A stretch of 64,000 nt of DNA, from the NCBI RefSeq assembly GCF_000012725.1, contig NC_007406.1, positions 248,001 through 312,000 of the forward strand, written 5' to 3'. Both the position numbers and the translations under genes were made by a program. The notes under the pieces are model-generated. The model did no database searches, was not told the DNA's origin, and saw only the letters and a program-made list of their open reading frames with translations. Source of the stretch: Nitrobacter winogradskyi Nb-255 (GTDB lineage Bacteria > Pseudomonadota > Alphaproteobacteria > Rhizobiales > Xanthobacteraceae). Shown here one piece after another: positions 46,515-54,520 of the stretch (positions are counted from its first letter, which is position 1; each line of letters opens with the position of its first letter).

Positions 46515-46624
46515 TCGCGAAAAGTATCATTGTTCGTTACTTTACGCAATTGTTTCGTGATTCCCAGAGTCTATTTTGACATTGTCAGCATTTTTATCGT
46601 ATGCTTCTGACATGGAGATTCGCC
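46515..46624. promoter_or_regulatory. Divergent promoter between the AbiE and QueC-like operons
   Basis: For the plus strand, TTGACA (46576-46581) and TATGCT (46600-46605) are separated by 18 bp, followed by GGAG and ATG 46625. TGACATTGTCA (46577-46587) is an odd palindrome overlapping the -35 box. Towards the left, AACAATTGCG and GAACAATGATA (read on the minus strand) are direct ACAAT repeats close to the AbiEi start, a place where AbiEi-type repressors bind. Confidence 0.6.
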
Positions 46625-47182
46625 ATGAGTGACGGCCCCCACAGAAGTCTGCCCCTGCGGCCTCATTGGAAGGTGCTGGCGCAGCGCGCCGCGAAAGCGG
46701 CTCACTCGCCCGCCGAGGTCTGCGAGGCCCTTCCTTATGCGCTGAAACGCGACATCCTCGAAGGGCCGTTGAAGGCCGTCCGTGACATCATGGGCGGCGA
46801 CTCGCTGTTCCCTTCGATGCGGATCGAACAGCTCGAAGCTCTGCGCGCGTCTTGTCCAGGCTCGGCGGCTGCCACCCAGCTCATCGATTGCGCGATCGTA
46901 GCGGTCCAGAACGGCAAGGTCGGCGACCCCGGAGCACAGGCCGCCGTGCAGATGGCCCTCGAAGGGACTATGCATAGCGCCCTGCGCAGCATCGATGAGC
47001 ATTACCAGCGGGAGGCAGGCTCACGCAGCAGCGGCTACGTCCGCGAGCGGCTCGATGCCGCCAGAGAGACTGTCGACTGCGGCGCGCTCGCCCGTGAGCT
47101 TCTCACTCCCGGGAAGCCCCCGAAGCGCCGCTCCGTCAACCTGCGCCGCCATACCGGCCTTGACGAGGGGCCTGCGCTATGA
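46625..47182 (+). CDS. Unknown protein, first gene of the QueC-like operon
   Basis: A 185-residue protein from ATG 46625 (MSDGPHRSLPLRPHW), after GGAG at good spacing. It is helical and charged, with KVLAQRAAKAAHSPAEVCEA and VQMALEGTMHSALRSIDEHY, and a basic C-terminus PPKRRSVNLRRHTG. I recognise no domain. Its stop overlaps the QueC-like start by four bases, so the two are co-translated. By position it could be a partner or substrate of the QueC-like protein, as QatB is of QatC, but no sequence similarity to QatB is apparent. Confidence 0.65.
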   Translation: MSDGPHRSLPLRPHWKVLAQRAAKAAHSPAEVCEALPYALKRDILEGPLKAVRDIMGGDSLFPSMRIEQLEALRASCPGSAAATQLIDCAIVAVQNGKVGDPGAQAAVQMALEGTMHSALRSIDEHYQREAGSRSSGYVRERLDAARETVDCGALARELLTPGKPPKRRSVNLRRHTGLDEGPAL

Positions 47183-48537
47183 CGGCTACGGCGTTCCAGC
47201 CCAGAATTCCCGACAAGGCGATCGACGTTGTCGAACCGGGCCGCCGCGCGCGCAAGGGTCATCTGGTCTGTCAGCTGGGCCGCGATCTGAGCTTCTCGAC
47301 GGCAGCCCTTGAGCACTACGCGTTCGCTCGGTGGGAGCCTGTGATCTATGACGCCATGCTCGTGGCGGCGGCGGTGGAGTACGCTGATCGGTCGATCAGG
47401 CGTCCTTCGCTCGGCTGGACGCGGAAGATCGCTCTCCGCGTGCCAGTCCATGATCCCGGCCGCTGGTCCGATCCGGGTGTCTTTACTGCCCTTCATGAAG
47501 CCCTTCGCTTCCTGACGGGCGACATCTGGGACCTCGAGTTCATCAAGCGCCGAAGCGCCGCCCCCAAACCGCAACAGGAATTCTTGCAGCTTCCCGTCAA
47601 GACGGAAGCCGTGATCGCCTACAGCGACGGCATGGATTCGCGTGCCGTCGCCGGCCTGATGGCTGAGTCGCTTGGTGAGCGCCTCGTGCGCGTCCGCGTC
47701 GGACCGAAAGCGGGCGGCAGGCCGTTCAAAGGGCAACGGGAGCCCTTCGCCGCGGTGCCTTACTCGGTAGCCGCGACCGGCGAGACGAGCGGCCGCAGCC
47801 GGGGATTCAAGTTCGCGCTGATCAGCGGGATCGCCGCTTATCTTGCCGAAGCCGATGTCATCCTCGTTCCGGAAAGCGGACAGGGCGCATTCGGCCCGGC
47901 CCTCGTAACCGTTGCGCACGCCTATCCCGACTATCGCAATCACCCGCTGTTCACGAGTCGCATGGAGCGGTTTCTGAATGCCCTGTTCCGGCGGCCTGTG
48001 CGATTCGTGTTTCCGCGCCTGTGGCACACGAAAGCAGAAACGCTGCGGGAGTATGCGGCTCTTCCAGGTAGCAAATGGGACGATACGAAGTCGTGCTGGC
48101 GCAACGCCCGCTGGAGTGCCTTGAACGGGAACCTTGTCCAATGCGGCATCTGCGCTGCATGCATGCTGCGCCGCATGAGCATTCATACGGCGGGACTGGT
48201 TGACGGCCCCGATGCGTATGTGTGCAACGACCTGACTGCCGCAACCATTGAAGAGGCCGTCCATCCGGGATTCAAGAAGGTGAATTCGGCCTTTCGTGAA
48301 TACGCCATCGCGGGGACGCTCCACCTCGACCATCTCGCCGACATGGCACAGCCGAACAATCATGCGGCGCTCAAGCGGCATGCAGCGCTGACAAGTACGG
48401 CGCTTGGCATGACCGCGGCAGAAGCCGAAGGGCGGCTGATCGGCCTGCTCGAACGGCACGCCGCCGAGTGGAACAAGTTCACCGATGATCTGGGAGCGCG
48501 CTCCTTCATCAAGAAATGGACGCGGGCAAGTCAATGA
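47179..48537 (+). CDS. QueC/QatC/Cap9-like PP-loop protein
   Basis: A 452-residue protein. The PP-loop ATP site is YSDGMDSRAVAG (residues 148-159), and the zinc site is Cys306, then CGICAACMLRR with Cys322, 325 and 328, as in 7-cyano-7-deazaguanine synthase QueC. SRGFKFALISGIAAYLAEAD and ILVPESGQGAF match the substrate side. It is about twice the length of QueC, with a 140-residue N-terminal extension, like the QatC and Cap9 defence proteins. No preQ0 pathway genes are nearby, so a role in modifying a protein or nucleic acid partner is more likely than queuosine synthesis. Confidence 0.82.
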   Translation: MTATAFQPRIPDKAIDVVEPGRRARKGHLVCQLGRDLSFSTAALEHYAFARWEPVIYDAMLVAAAVEYADRSIRRPSLGWTRKIALRVPVHDPGRWSDPGVFTALHEALRFLTGDIWDLEFIKRRSAAPKPQQEFLQLPVKTEAVIAYSDGMDSRAVAGLMAESLGERLVRVRVGPKAGGRPFKGQREPFAAVPYSVAATGETSGRSRGFKFALISGIAAYLAEADVILVPESGQGAFGPALVTVAHAYPDYRNHPLFTSRMERFLNALFRRPVRFVFPRLWHTKAETLREYAALPGSKWDDTKSCWRNARWSALNGNLVQCGICAACMLRRMSIHTAGLVDGPDAYVCNDLTAATIEEAVHPGFKKVNSAFREYAIAGTLHLDHLADMAQPNNHAALKRHAALTSTALGMTAAEAEGRLIGLLERHAAEWNKFTDDLGARSFIKKWTRASQ

Positions 48538-49718
48538 ATGGAAATAGCGAACGGCTAGGTGATGCGGAGATCGGGGAACGGCTTCGTATTGCGCGGGAGG
48601 CAGCCAAGCTCACCCAGGCGGAAGCGGCAGCCGCGATCGGAGCCGCGCGCACGACCATCGTGGCGATAGAGCAGGGAAAACGACGCATCCAGATCGATGA
48701 ATTGCAGAAGCTTGCGACGTCCTATCGCACGTCGGCCAACGCAATCCTGCGCAAGGAAGCCGTTCACCTCGACATGGTTCCGCGTTTTCGGAAGCTCTCG
48801 GAAAGCAGCGACCACGCCGTCGAGCAGGCGTCACGACTTCTGAACGATCTCGTTCGCGCCGAAGTGGAGCTGGAGAACGCGCTGGGTGTCGCCCGGACCC
48901 GCAACTACCCGCCGGAGCGCCCCATTCTGCCCGGCGACATCCGCATACAGGCGGAACAGGATGCGCAGGAACTGCGAGACTGGGTTGGACTTGGGCCGGG
49001 GCCGGTTACCGACATTGTCTCGATACTCGATTTGCAGCTGGGCATTCGCGTGTATGTGCGGCGGCTCGATGGCAAGGTTGCGGGCTTGTTCGCGTACGAT
49101 GACGCCGCTGGCGCTTGCATTTTGCTGAATGCCAATCACCCGCATGAGCGTCTCACGCAGTCGGGCGTGCATGAACTCGCGCATTTCATATCCACCCGGC
49201 GGCAGCCCGAGGTTCTCACCGACGACGAGCCTTTCGTCTCGCGGGAAGAACGGTACGCGAATATCTTTCAGCGTTGTTTCCTGACGCCCAGCCGCGCCGT
49301 CCGCCAGCGTTTCGCGGAGATAACCGCGGGACAGTCGCACCTGACGCGGCGCCACATCATCTTTCTGGCTCACGCCTTCGGCGTCTCTCGCGAAGCCATG
49401 GTGCGGAGGCTCGAAGAGCTAAAGCTTGCGAAAGACGGCACGTGGGACTGGTTTCAGTCGCATGGCGGCATAACCGACGAACAGGCGCGGGAGGTGCTCG
49501 GTGAGCTGCCTGCGCGGCCCTCATCATCCGTCCTTGCGCGGGGACTCGTCCCGCCGCGTCTTGCCCTGCTCGCCCGCGAGGCATGGAAAAAGCAATTCTA
49601 CAGCGAGGGACAACTTGCGCGTCTTCTCCAACTCGACAGGCACGAGGTGAGAGAGGTCTTGGACGGTGCGGACATAGAGGAAAGCGAGGCTGATGAGCTC
49701 TTCAAGCTTTCCCATTGA
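48534..49718 (+). CDS. XRE helix-turn-helix protein with ImmA/IrrE metallopeptidase domain
   Basis: About 394 residues from ATG 48534 (MNGNSERLGDAEIG), which overlaps the QueC-like stop (ATGA); an in-frame ATG at 48516 is also possible. Residues 15-75 form an XRE-type HTH (RLRIAREAAKLTQAEAAAAI, GAARTTIVAIEQGKR). The ImmA/IrrE zinc site HELAHF lies around residue 215. Such fused proteins (XRE-COG2856) act as protease-regulators or antitoxins, often next to a PIN toxin, as here. Confidence 0.88.
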   Translation: MNGNSERLGDAEIGERLRIAREAAKLTQAEAAAAIGAARTTIVAIEQGKRRIQIDELQKLATSYRTSANAILRKEAVHLDMVPRFRKLSESSDHAVEQASRLLNDLVRAEVELENALGVARTRNYPPERPILPGDIRIQAEQDAQELRDWVGLGPGPVTDIVSILDLQLGIRVYVRRLDGKVAGLFAYDDAAGACILLNANHPHERLTQSGVHELAHFISTRRQPEVLTDDEPFVSREERYANIFQRCFLTPSRAVRQRFAEITAGQSHLTRRHIIFLAHAFGVSREAMVRRLEELKLAKDGTWDWFQSHGGITDEQAREVLGELPARPSSSVLARGLVPPRLALLAREAWKKQFYSEGQLARLLQLDRHEVREVLDGADIEESEADELFKLSH

Positions 49719-50310
49719 CGCGCAGACCGTTCTTGTTGCCGATGCAAGCGTTGCGATCAATCTCAACGCGACGGGATGCGCGCTCGAAATCATCCGTGCA
49801 CAACCGGGTGCAGTCGTCATTACCGAGAACGCGCTTGCCGAGCTCGCGGAAGGCAGGCGCAACGGGCATCGTGACTACGACCAGATTCAAGCCCTCATTG
49901 CCGCCAACGCCATGCAGGTGTTCCGGCTGGATGAGAGCGGAAACAAAGTCTATGCCTCCCTTGTCGACGGAACCGCCATACGCACCCTGGATGATGGAGA
50001 AGCGGCAACCATCGGATTCGCCTGCCAGACCGGCGCCATCGCCCTGATCGATGAAAGGAAGGCGCAGTCAATTTGCGCGGCAGACTTCCCTGCACTGAGA
50101 GTCGTATCGACGGTCGATTTTCTCACGCACAGTCTTGTGGCGGACGCTCTTGGCGAGAGTGCCCTCGCACAGGCGATCGTCAACGCCTTGCGGAATGCAC
50201 GCATGAGGGTGCCTCCCCATCAAATGGAAATGATTGTGAAATTGATCGGAGAGGAGGCCGCGTTAAACTGCACAAGTTTGCCGAAAGCGCACAGAGCGGC
50301 GGCAGTGTAA
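49693..50310 (+). CDS. PIN-domain-like protein (probable RNase toxin)
   Basis: A 205-residue protein. The PIN-type acidic residues are visible as VADASVAINL, ENALAELAEG, LDDGEAATIG and ALIDERKAQS, the D...E...D/E...D order expected for the Mg-binding site. It overlaps the XRE-ImmA gene by 26 bp and so should be co-translated with it. PIN domains usually cut RNA; XRE-COG2856/PIN pairs are a known toxin-antitoxin layout. The C-terminal 60 residues are extra to a minimal PIN domain. Confidence 0.8.
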   Translation: MSSSSFPIDAQTVLVADASVAINLNATGCALEIIRAQPGAVVITENALAELAEGRRNGHRDYDQIQALIAANAMQVFRLDESGNKVYASLVDGTAIRTLDDGEAATIGFACQTGAIALIDERKAQSICAADFPALRVVSTVDFLTHSLVADALGESALAQAIVNALRNARMRVPPHQMEMIVKLIGEEAALNCTSLPKAHRAAAV

Positions 50311-50471
50311 TGTTTCTTCGTTACGATTACACACTTCCCGCAATCGTCGCACCGGATGCGGAGATTAGCCCTGCTATTCTCCGCACGTCCCAGCAGCTAA
50401 CCGGCTACACGACGGGCCAAGCCCACACTGACCTTGCCACTGTCGCTTGGAAGCAATGGAACAATCCATGA
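50310..50471 (+). CDS. Possible 53-residue ORF at the end of the QueC-like operon
   Basis: The start codon overlaps the PIN stop by one base (TAATG), a typical coupling signal. The product (MFLRYDYTLPAIVAPD through TDLATVAWKQWNNP) has no known domain. It is short and could be chance, but its position and protein-like composition make it worth listing. Confidence 0.35.
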   Translation: MFLRYDYTLPAIVAPDAEISPAILRTSQQLTGYTTGQAHTDLATVAWKQWNNP

Positions 50472-50559
50472 CAACAAACCAGCCAAAGAACCGGCCATAT
50501 TAGCGACCGAGGAACTGCTTAAGAAGACGGCTATCCCGCAGGAGCCCTGATTGTTGCAA

Positions 50560-53178
50560 TCAGTTGATTGTTGGCCTGGTCGCATTATTTTGTCGCTCAC
50601 GGATCGACTGAATCCAATCTTCAAGCGCCTTGACCTCGCTAAGCAGATCATTGAGCGATATGGCTTCGGGGTTTAACGCCTGCGCCGACGAATGGAGGTC
50701 TTCGGACAACCTTGCTTGGGCGGCCATCACGCACTTCACGTCGTCCTCAGTAAGAATGCCCAGCTTAAACATCGAGGTCGGCTTGACCTTGTTGTCGAAC
50801 CTTTCGAGCACGGGGCGGATATAATCACAGATCGCTTGCTCCCAGGCATCGCGCATTTGACCAATAGCGCCCTTACAGAAAATAGTGCGCTGCGTATCAT
50901 TCAGATGGTCGAAGCCAGATTTTGCCGCTTTAATCGAGGATCGCAGCGCATTGCACATTTCAAGACCCGATTTGGCCTTATCCGGCAACTCGTTTTCAAC
51001 GTAACCGGGCCTGTTCTGTTGCCGTCTGACATTGCGAAATGCGATTGGCCGGTTTGCCTTCTCCGCCTCGCGCCGAAGTTCGTACAAGAACACAAGGTCA
51101 TGCGTGAACACGACGACTTGGCGGTGTTCCGCCTCTTCCACCAGCCGCGACGCAACCGCGCCCCGGTGGATGTGGTCAAGCGACGACATGGGATCATCGA
51201 AAACGATACCGGAATAACGCTGCGCCGTGACCAGTTCGGCAAGGAACGCAGCAAGCGCGACGCAGCGGTGTTCGCCCTCGCTGAATATCTCGCCGACCTT
51301 GGCGTCCGGTCTCTCCACCAACGCGACGCGAAAATACGATACCGCTTGCCGGTCCTTCTCTTTGCGCAGTTCGACCGGCATGCGGGACAGCTTCAGCTTG
51401 TCAATCTCTCGCGCGAACCGGCCGCGTAGCGCATCCGTCACCATGCGGTCCGACAGTTCTTTGTTCTTGTCGGTGATGGGCTTTTTCGCGGTCGCCTTGA
51501 GCGCCGTGTTGATCGTCTCACTCTCCTGGAGGCGAGCGATCTGCGCTTTGATGTCAGGGAGCAGCGGTGCAAGGGCGGCGCGGTCTTTGAGTTCAAGGTA
51601 TTCGGATTTCAGTTTCTTGTAGTCATCGCTTTGCGTATCGGCGGAAAGCTGCGCGGCTCGCGTTTTGAGGTCGGCTGCAAGGTTAGAAAGCGCCGGAAGT
51701 GGGTCAGTGCCGAGTGGCTTGGGTGCGCCATACGCCCGAAGCATCGCTCGAAGGCGCCAGAGCACAACGATAAAGGCCCGACGGACTTGCCTCGCAAGAG
51801 ACGCATCGCCAATTTCGGTCGCGAGGAACTTGCTGTGCTTCAAAACACCGTCCAGGCGCAGCGTCCGCGCCTCTAGCTGAACGAGCGCCGTGTCGAGCTT
51901 CGCGCGCGCCGCCGCTTCGTCAGACTTCGTCGAGCTTTTGACAAACGACTCGAATGTTTCTTGGCGCGCGATGGCGTCCGCGCCAAGGGGCTGCTGGCAA
52001 AGCACGCAAAGCGTATCTGGATCGCTCGAAGGAAACGTCTTGCCGGGATAGGCTACGGTGTCCGCATAGGTTCGCGCGGCCTCCCATAATTTTTGCCAAG
52101 CGGCTTGCCCTACCTCTGGCAACGGCGATGCGCTGAATAACTTTTGAGAAGCAATGGACGCGGCTTCCACGGCCTCGCTGTGCGCTTTTCGCAACGTACC
52201 GATTTCCGAGAACGCCGCTGCATTGGTTGCGCCGATGAGCGTTTGGAGGGTTGTCTGAATGCGCTCTATCTCCCCGCGCTGATTATCAAGACGGGCCACG
52301 GCGCGCTTCGGATCTTGAGCGAAGTCGGTTTCCAATGTGGTAAGGCGGGCATTCTCCGCTTCGCTCAACACAGCGAGCTTGTCGAGCTGCGGAATGTTGG
52401 ACTTTGCATTGAGCCCAAACACATAGCTGCCAGCCGCCGTTTCCCTGCTCAGCGAGGGGGCTGCAATCGCAAGCGGCACCTGTTTATTGAGCGTTGCAAT
52501 CTTGCTGTCGAGTGCTGCTTTGATGCGGTCGCAGGCATCGGCCAGTGTTTCCAGCAAACGCATTGGCCGGGGAATATAGGCGACGTCGTTGGTGCTTTCG
52601 ACGTGAATGCTAGCGCTTCGAGAGTCAAAGATGCTGACCGATGGGAGATCGCTGTGCGGCTCACCATCGGGGGTCCAACTGAATTGCTCCGTGGTCGAGC
52701 CACGTGCGAAAAATATCTCGGCAGATTGCGGGGTGTCGGTCTTGTCCTCCAAATCCCTGTGGATGGCGAACTTCGCGTCTCGTGACCGACATGCGTGCTT
52801 CAAGACACGGACATAACCCGACTTTCCTGAAGCGTTGTCGCCATAGATCACCGTCAGTCCTGACTGTTCAAAGGACAGCTCTTGCTGGCTCGCCAGCGCG
52901 TTGATGGCGGTAGGATTCTTTATGGAAACAAGTGAAATCGGCTCCGCCGAGCTGGTTACGGCTCCAATATGCGATTGCGAGATTGGCGCATGGGCACGTT
53001 TAGGGTCGAGGCAAAGCTCCGTAAGTTCCGCAATCGCCTGATCGTCAAGCGTTTCACCTGTGACCAGCCGACGAAGGGCGTCTTTCTGCCATGCGGGGCG
53101 TTTTTCCGCCCATGTCACGAGGTCTGCAAGGGCAGCCTTTTCAGTCAGCGGGGCAGATTGGCTCGGCGCTGCGCTCAT
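50560..53178 (-). CDS. RloC-like AAA/ABC ATPase with a zinc-hook motif
   Basis: An 872-residue protein of the RloC/PrrC ATPase group (AAA_13). Walker A is GDNASGKS at 113-120; CVLC at 391-394 lies between two long coiled regions and resembles the zinc hook of RloC/Rad50; SEGEHRCVALAAFL (633-646) is the ABC signature and IVFDDPMSSLDH (658-669) is Walker B. After the ATPase, Arg776-x3-Glu780 and His829 recall the PrrC/RloC anticodon nuclease triad. It directly follows hsdS (7-bp gap), the classic place for a second-line tRNA nuclease guarding type I restriction. Confidence 0.78.
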   Translation of the reverse strand: MSAAPSQSAPLTEKAALADLVTWAEKRPAWQKDALRRLVTGETLDDQAIAELTELCLDPKRAHAPISQSHIGAVTSSAEPISLVSIKNPTAINALASQQELSFEQSGLTVIYGDNASGKSGYVRVLKHACRSRDAKFAIHRDLEDKTDTPQSAEIFFARGSTTEQFSWTPDGEPHSDLPSVSIFDSRSASIHVESTNDVAYIPRPMRLLETLADACDRIKAALDSKIATLNKQVPLAIAAPSLSRETAAGSYVFGLNAKSNIPQLDKLAVLSEAENARLTTLETDFAQDPKRAVARLDNQRGEIERIQTTLQTLIGATNAAAFSEIGTLRKAHSEAVEAASIASQKLFSASPLPEVGQAAWQKLWEAARTYADTVAYPGKTFPSSDPDTLCVLCQQPLGADAIARQETFESFVKSSTKSDEAAARAKLDTALVQLEARTLRLDGVLKHSKFLATEIGDASLARQVRRAFIVVLWRLRAMLRAYGAPKPLGTDPLPALSNLAADLKTRAAQLSADTQSDDYKKLKSEYLELKDRAALAPLLPDIKAQIARLQESETINTALKATAKKPITDKNKELSDRMVTDALRGRFAREIDKLKLSRMPVELRKEKDRQAVSYFRVALVERPDAKVGEIFSEGEHRCVALAAFLAELVTAQRYSGIVFDDPMSSLDHIHRGAVASRLVEEAEHRQVVVFTHDLVFLYELRREAEKANRPIAFRNVRRQQNRPGYVENELPDKAKSGLEMCNALRSSIKAAKSGFDHLNDTQRTIFCKGAIGQMRDAWEQAICDYIRPVLERFDNKVKPTSMFKLGILTEDDVKCVMAAQARLSEDLHSSAQALNPEAISLNDLLSEVKALEDWIQSIRERQNNATRPTIN

Positions 53179-53185
53179 GTCGATT

Positions 53186-54520
53186 CTACAATTCCCCCGT
53201 GAACGCCTTGTCGAGAATTGCGGGAAGCATGGCGTCCAACTCTGCGGCGGTTTCGGTTTGGAGCGCCTTCACCGAGTCGAGTTTGGATTGAAGTGCATCA
53301 AGTTCGGCCACGATTTTGACTTGCTGCTCCATCGGGGGGAGCGGCAGCAAGAAATGTGGCGCATCGCCGACGCGGATGTGCGGATGTGTCTGCCCTCGAC
53401 CGCTGGCTGCGATTTGGTCGGTGAAACAGGGACTATTCAAGAAATGCAGCAGGTAGCGACTCTGTATCACCCGATTTTCTGCCCGTAACAGCATCAGGCG
53501 TTGCGTCAAACACGCCGATATGCCCTCCGGCAGCATGCATACGTTGCCGACAGGCGCTTCTCTTGTAAGAACGATGTCACCTGCTTGCGGAGGTTGCCGA
53601 CGATTCCAGGAGGCGAAGTCGCCGGGGGTCATGTACCATCGACGTTGCAAATCGAGCCGGTAGGGTCTGATGTTCGTTGTCTTTAGCCCAAGCAAGCCTG
53701 TATCGACTTCCGAAAAATTAGGGGTGTCGTTGACGCAATCGACCATGTGCGTCAGCACAGAGCCCAAGGTTGTCCAACACCATCCCGTTGGAAGGGCGTA
53801 AGGGCCATTATCTGAAATCTGCGGCTTGTTAGGATAAGCGTTGTTGTTCTTCGTTTCTTGATAGTTCGCATGGAACGTCGCCGCTTGCTTCAGAATCTCT
53901 TGCGCACTCGCCTTGAACGGAACGAGGCTGACAAGCTTCCCGTCGAATGCAAGCCTGAGTATTGCGGGCCAGTGCGCTTCGACTTCCTCGATGGCGGCAG
54001 CCCTAAGGCCACGCGCTTCCTTCACCTTCGCAGCCAATTCTTCGATGCGCGCAACGATGCGGCGCTGCTCGTCGAGCGGCGGGAGTGGGATGCTTAGGGC
54101 CTTGAAGCGATCTTCTGACAGTCTGACACGATTGGTTGTGCCTTCGCTTGCGCGCTTGCACAGCTCAACAAACGATGCGGTCTTTGACATCCAGCCAAGA
54201 AAAGCAGCGTCCAGACGATCTTCGGCTACATCGAACAGCGGGAAGTCGTTAGTGACGACAGCGCCATCCAGCTCGTCGGGAATTAGGCCGCTTGCACCGT
54301 GTCGCGCATCAATGCGCGAAATGATGAACTGGCCCGATTTCGCCTGGTAGCGGCGATTAGCGGCGATCTCAACGCCTTGCACTTGACGACGCTCAACGAC
54401 GCCCTTGCCGTTGATGCGAACCGTCACTTCTTTGTAAGTCGCTTCCGGGTCGAGCGGTATTATGTGCTCAGAACGACGGAGCAAATCACCAAGAGCAACG
54501 GTCGGCCAGGCCGCACTCAT
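53186..54520 (-). CDS. hsdS: Type I restriction-modification specificity subunit
   Basis: A 444-residue HsdS with two target-recognition domains, each followed by a conserved helical spacer: IPLPPLDEQRRIVARIEELA after the first and LPLPPMEQQVKIVAELDALQ after the second. It binds a bipartite DNA sequence and pairs with HsdM and HsdR. The start overlaps the hsdM stop by four bases (ATGA). Both halves are complete, so the subunit looks functional. The recognition sequence cannot be read from the protein. Confidence 0.93.
   Translation of the reverse strand: MSAAWPTVALGDLLRRSEHIIPLDPEATYKEVTVRINGKGVVERRQVQGVEIAANRRYQAKSGQFIISRIDARHGASGLIPDELDGAVVTNDFPLFDVAEDRLDAAFLGWMSKTASFVELCKRASEGTTNRVRLSEDRFKALSIPLPPLDEQRRIVARIEELAAKVKEARGLRAAAIEEVEAHWPAILRLAFDGKLVSLVPFKASAQEILKQAATFHANYQETKNNNAYPNKPQISDNGPYALPTGWCWTTLGSVLTHMVDCVNDTPNFSEVDTGLLGLKTTNIRPYRLDLQRRWYMTPGDFASWNRRQPPQAGDIVLTREAPVGNVCMLPEGISACLTQRLMLLRAENRVIQSRYLLHFLNSPCFTDQIAASGRGQTHPHIRVGDAPHFLLPLPPMEQQVKIVAELDALQSKLDSVKALQTETAAELDAMLPAILDKAFTGEL

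Noticed and set aside
46625-50310. A Qat system
   Set aside because: Only the QatC-like component is recognisable; there is no QatA P-loop ATPase and no TatD-type QatD.
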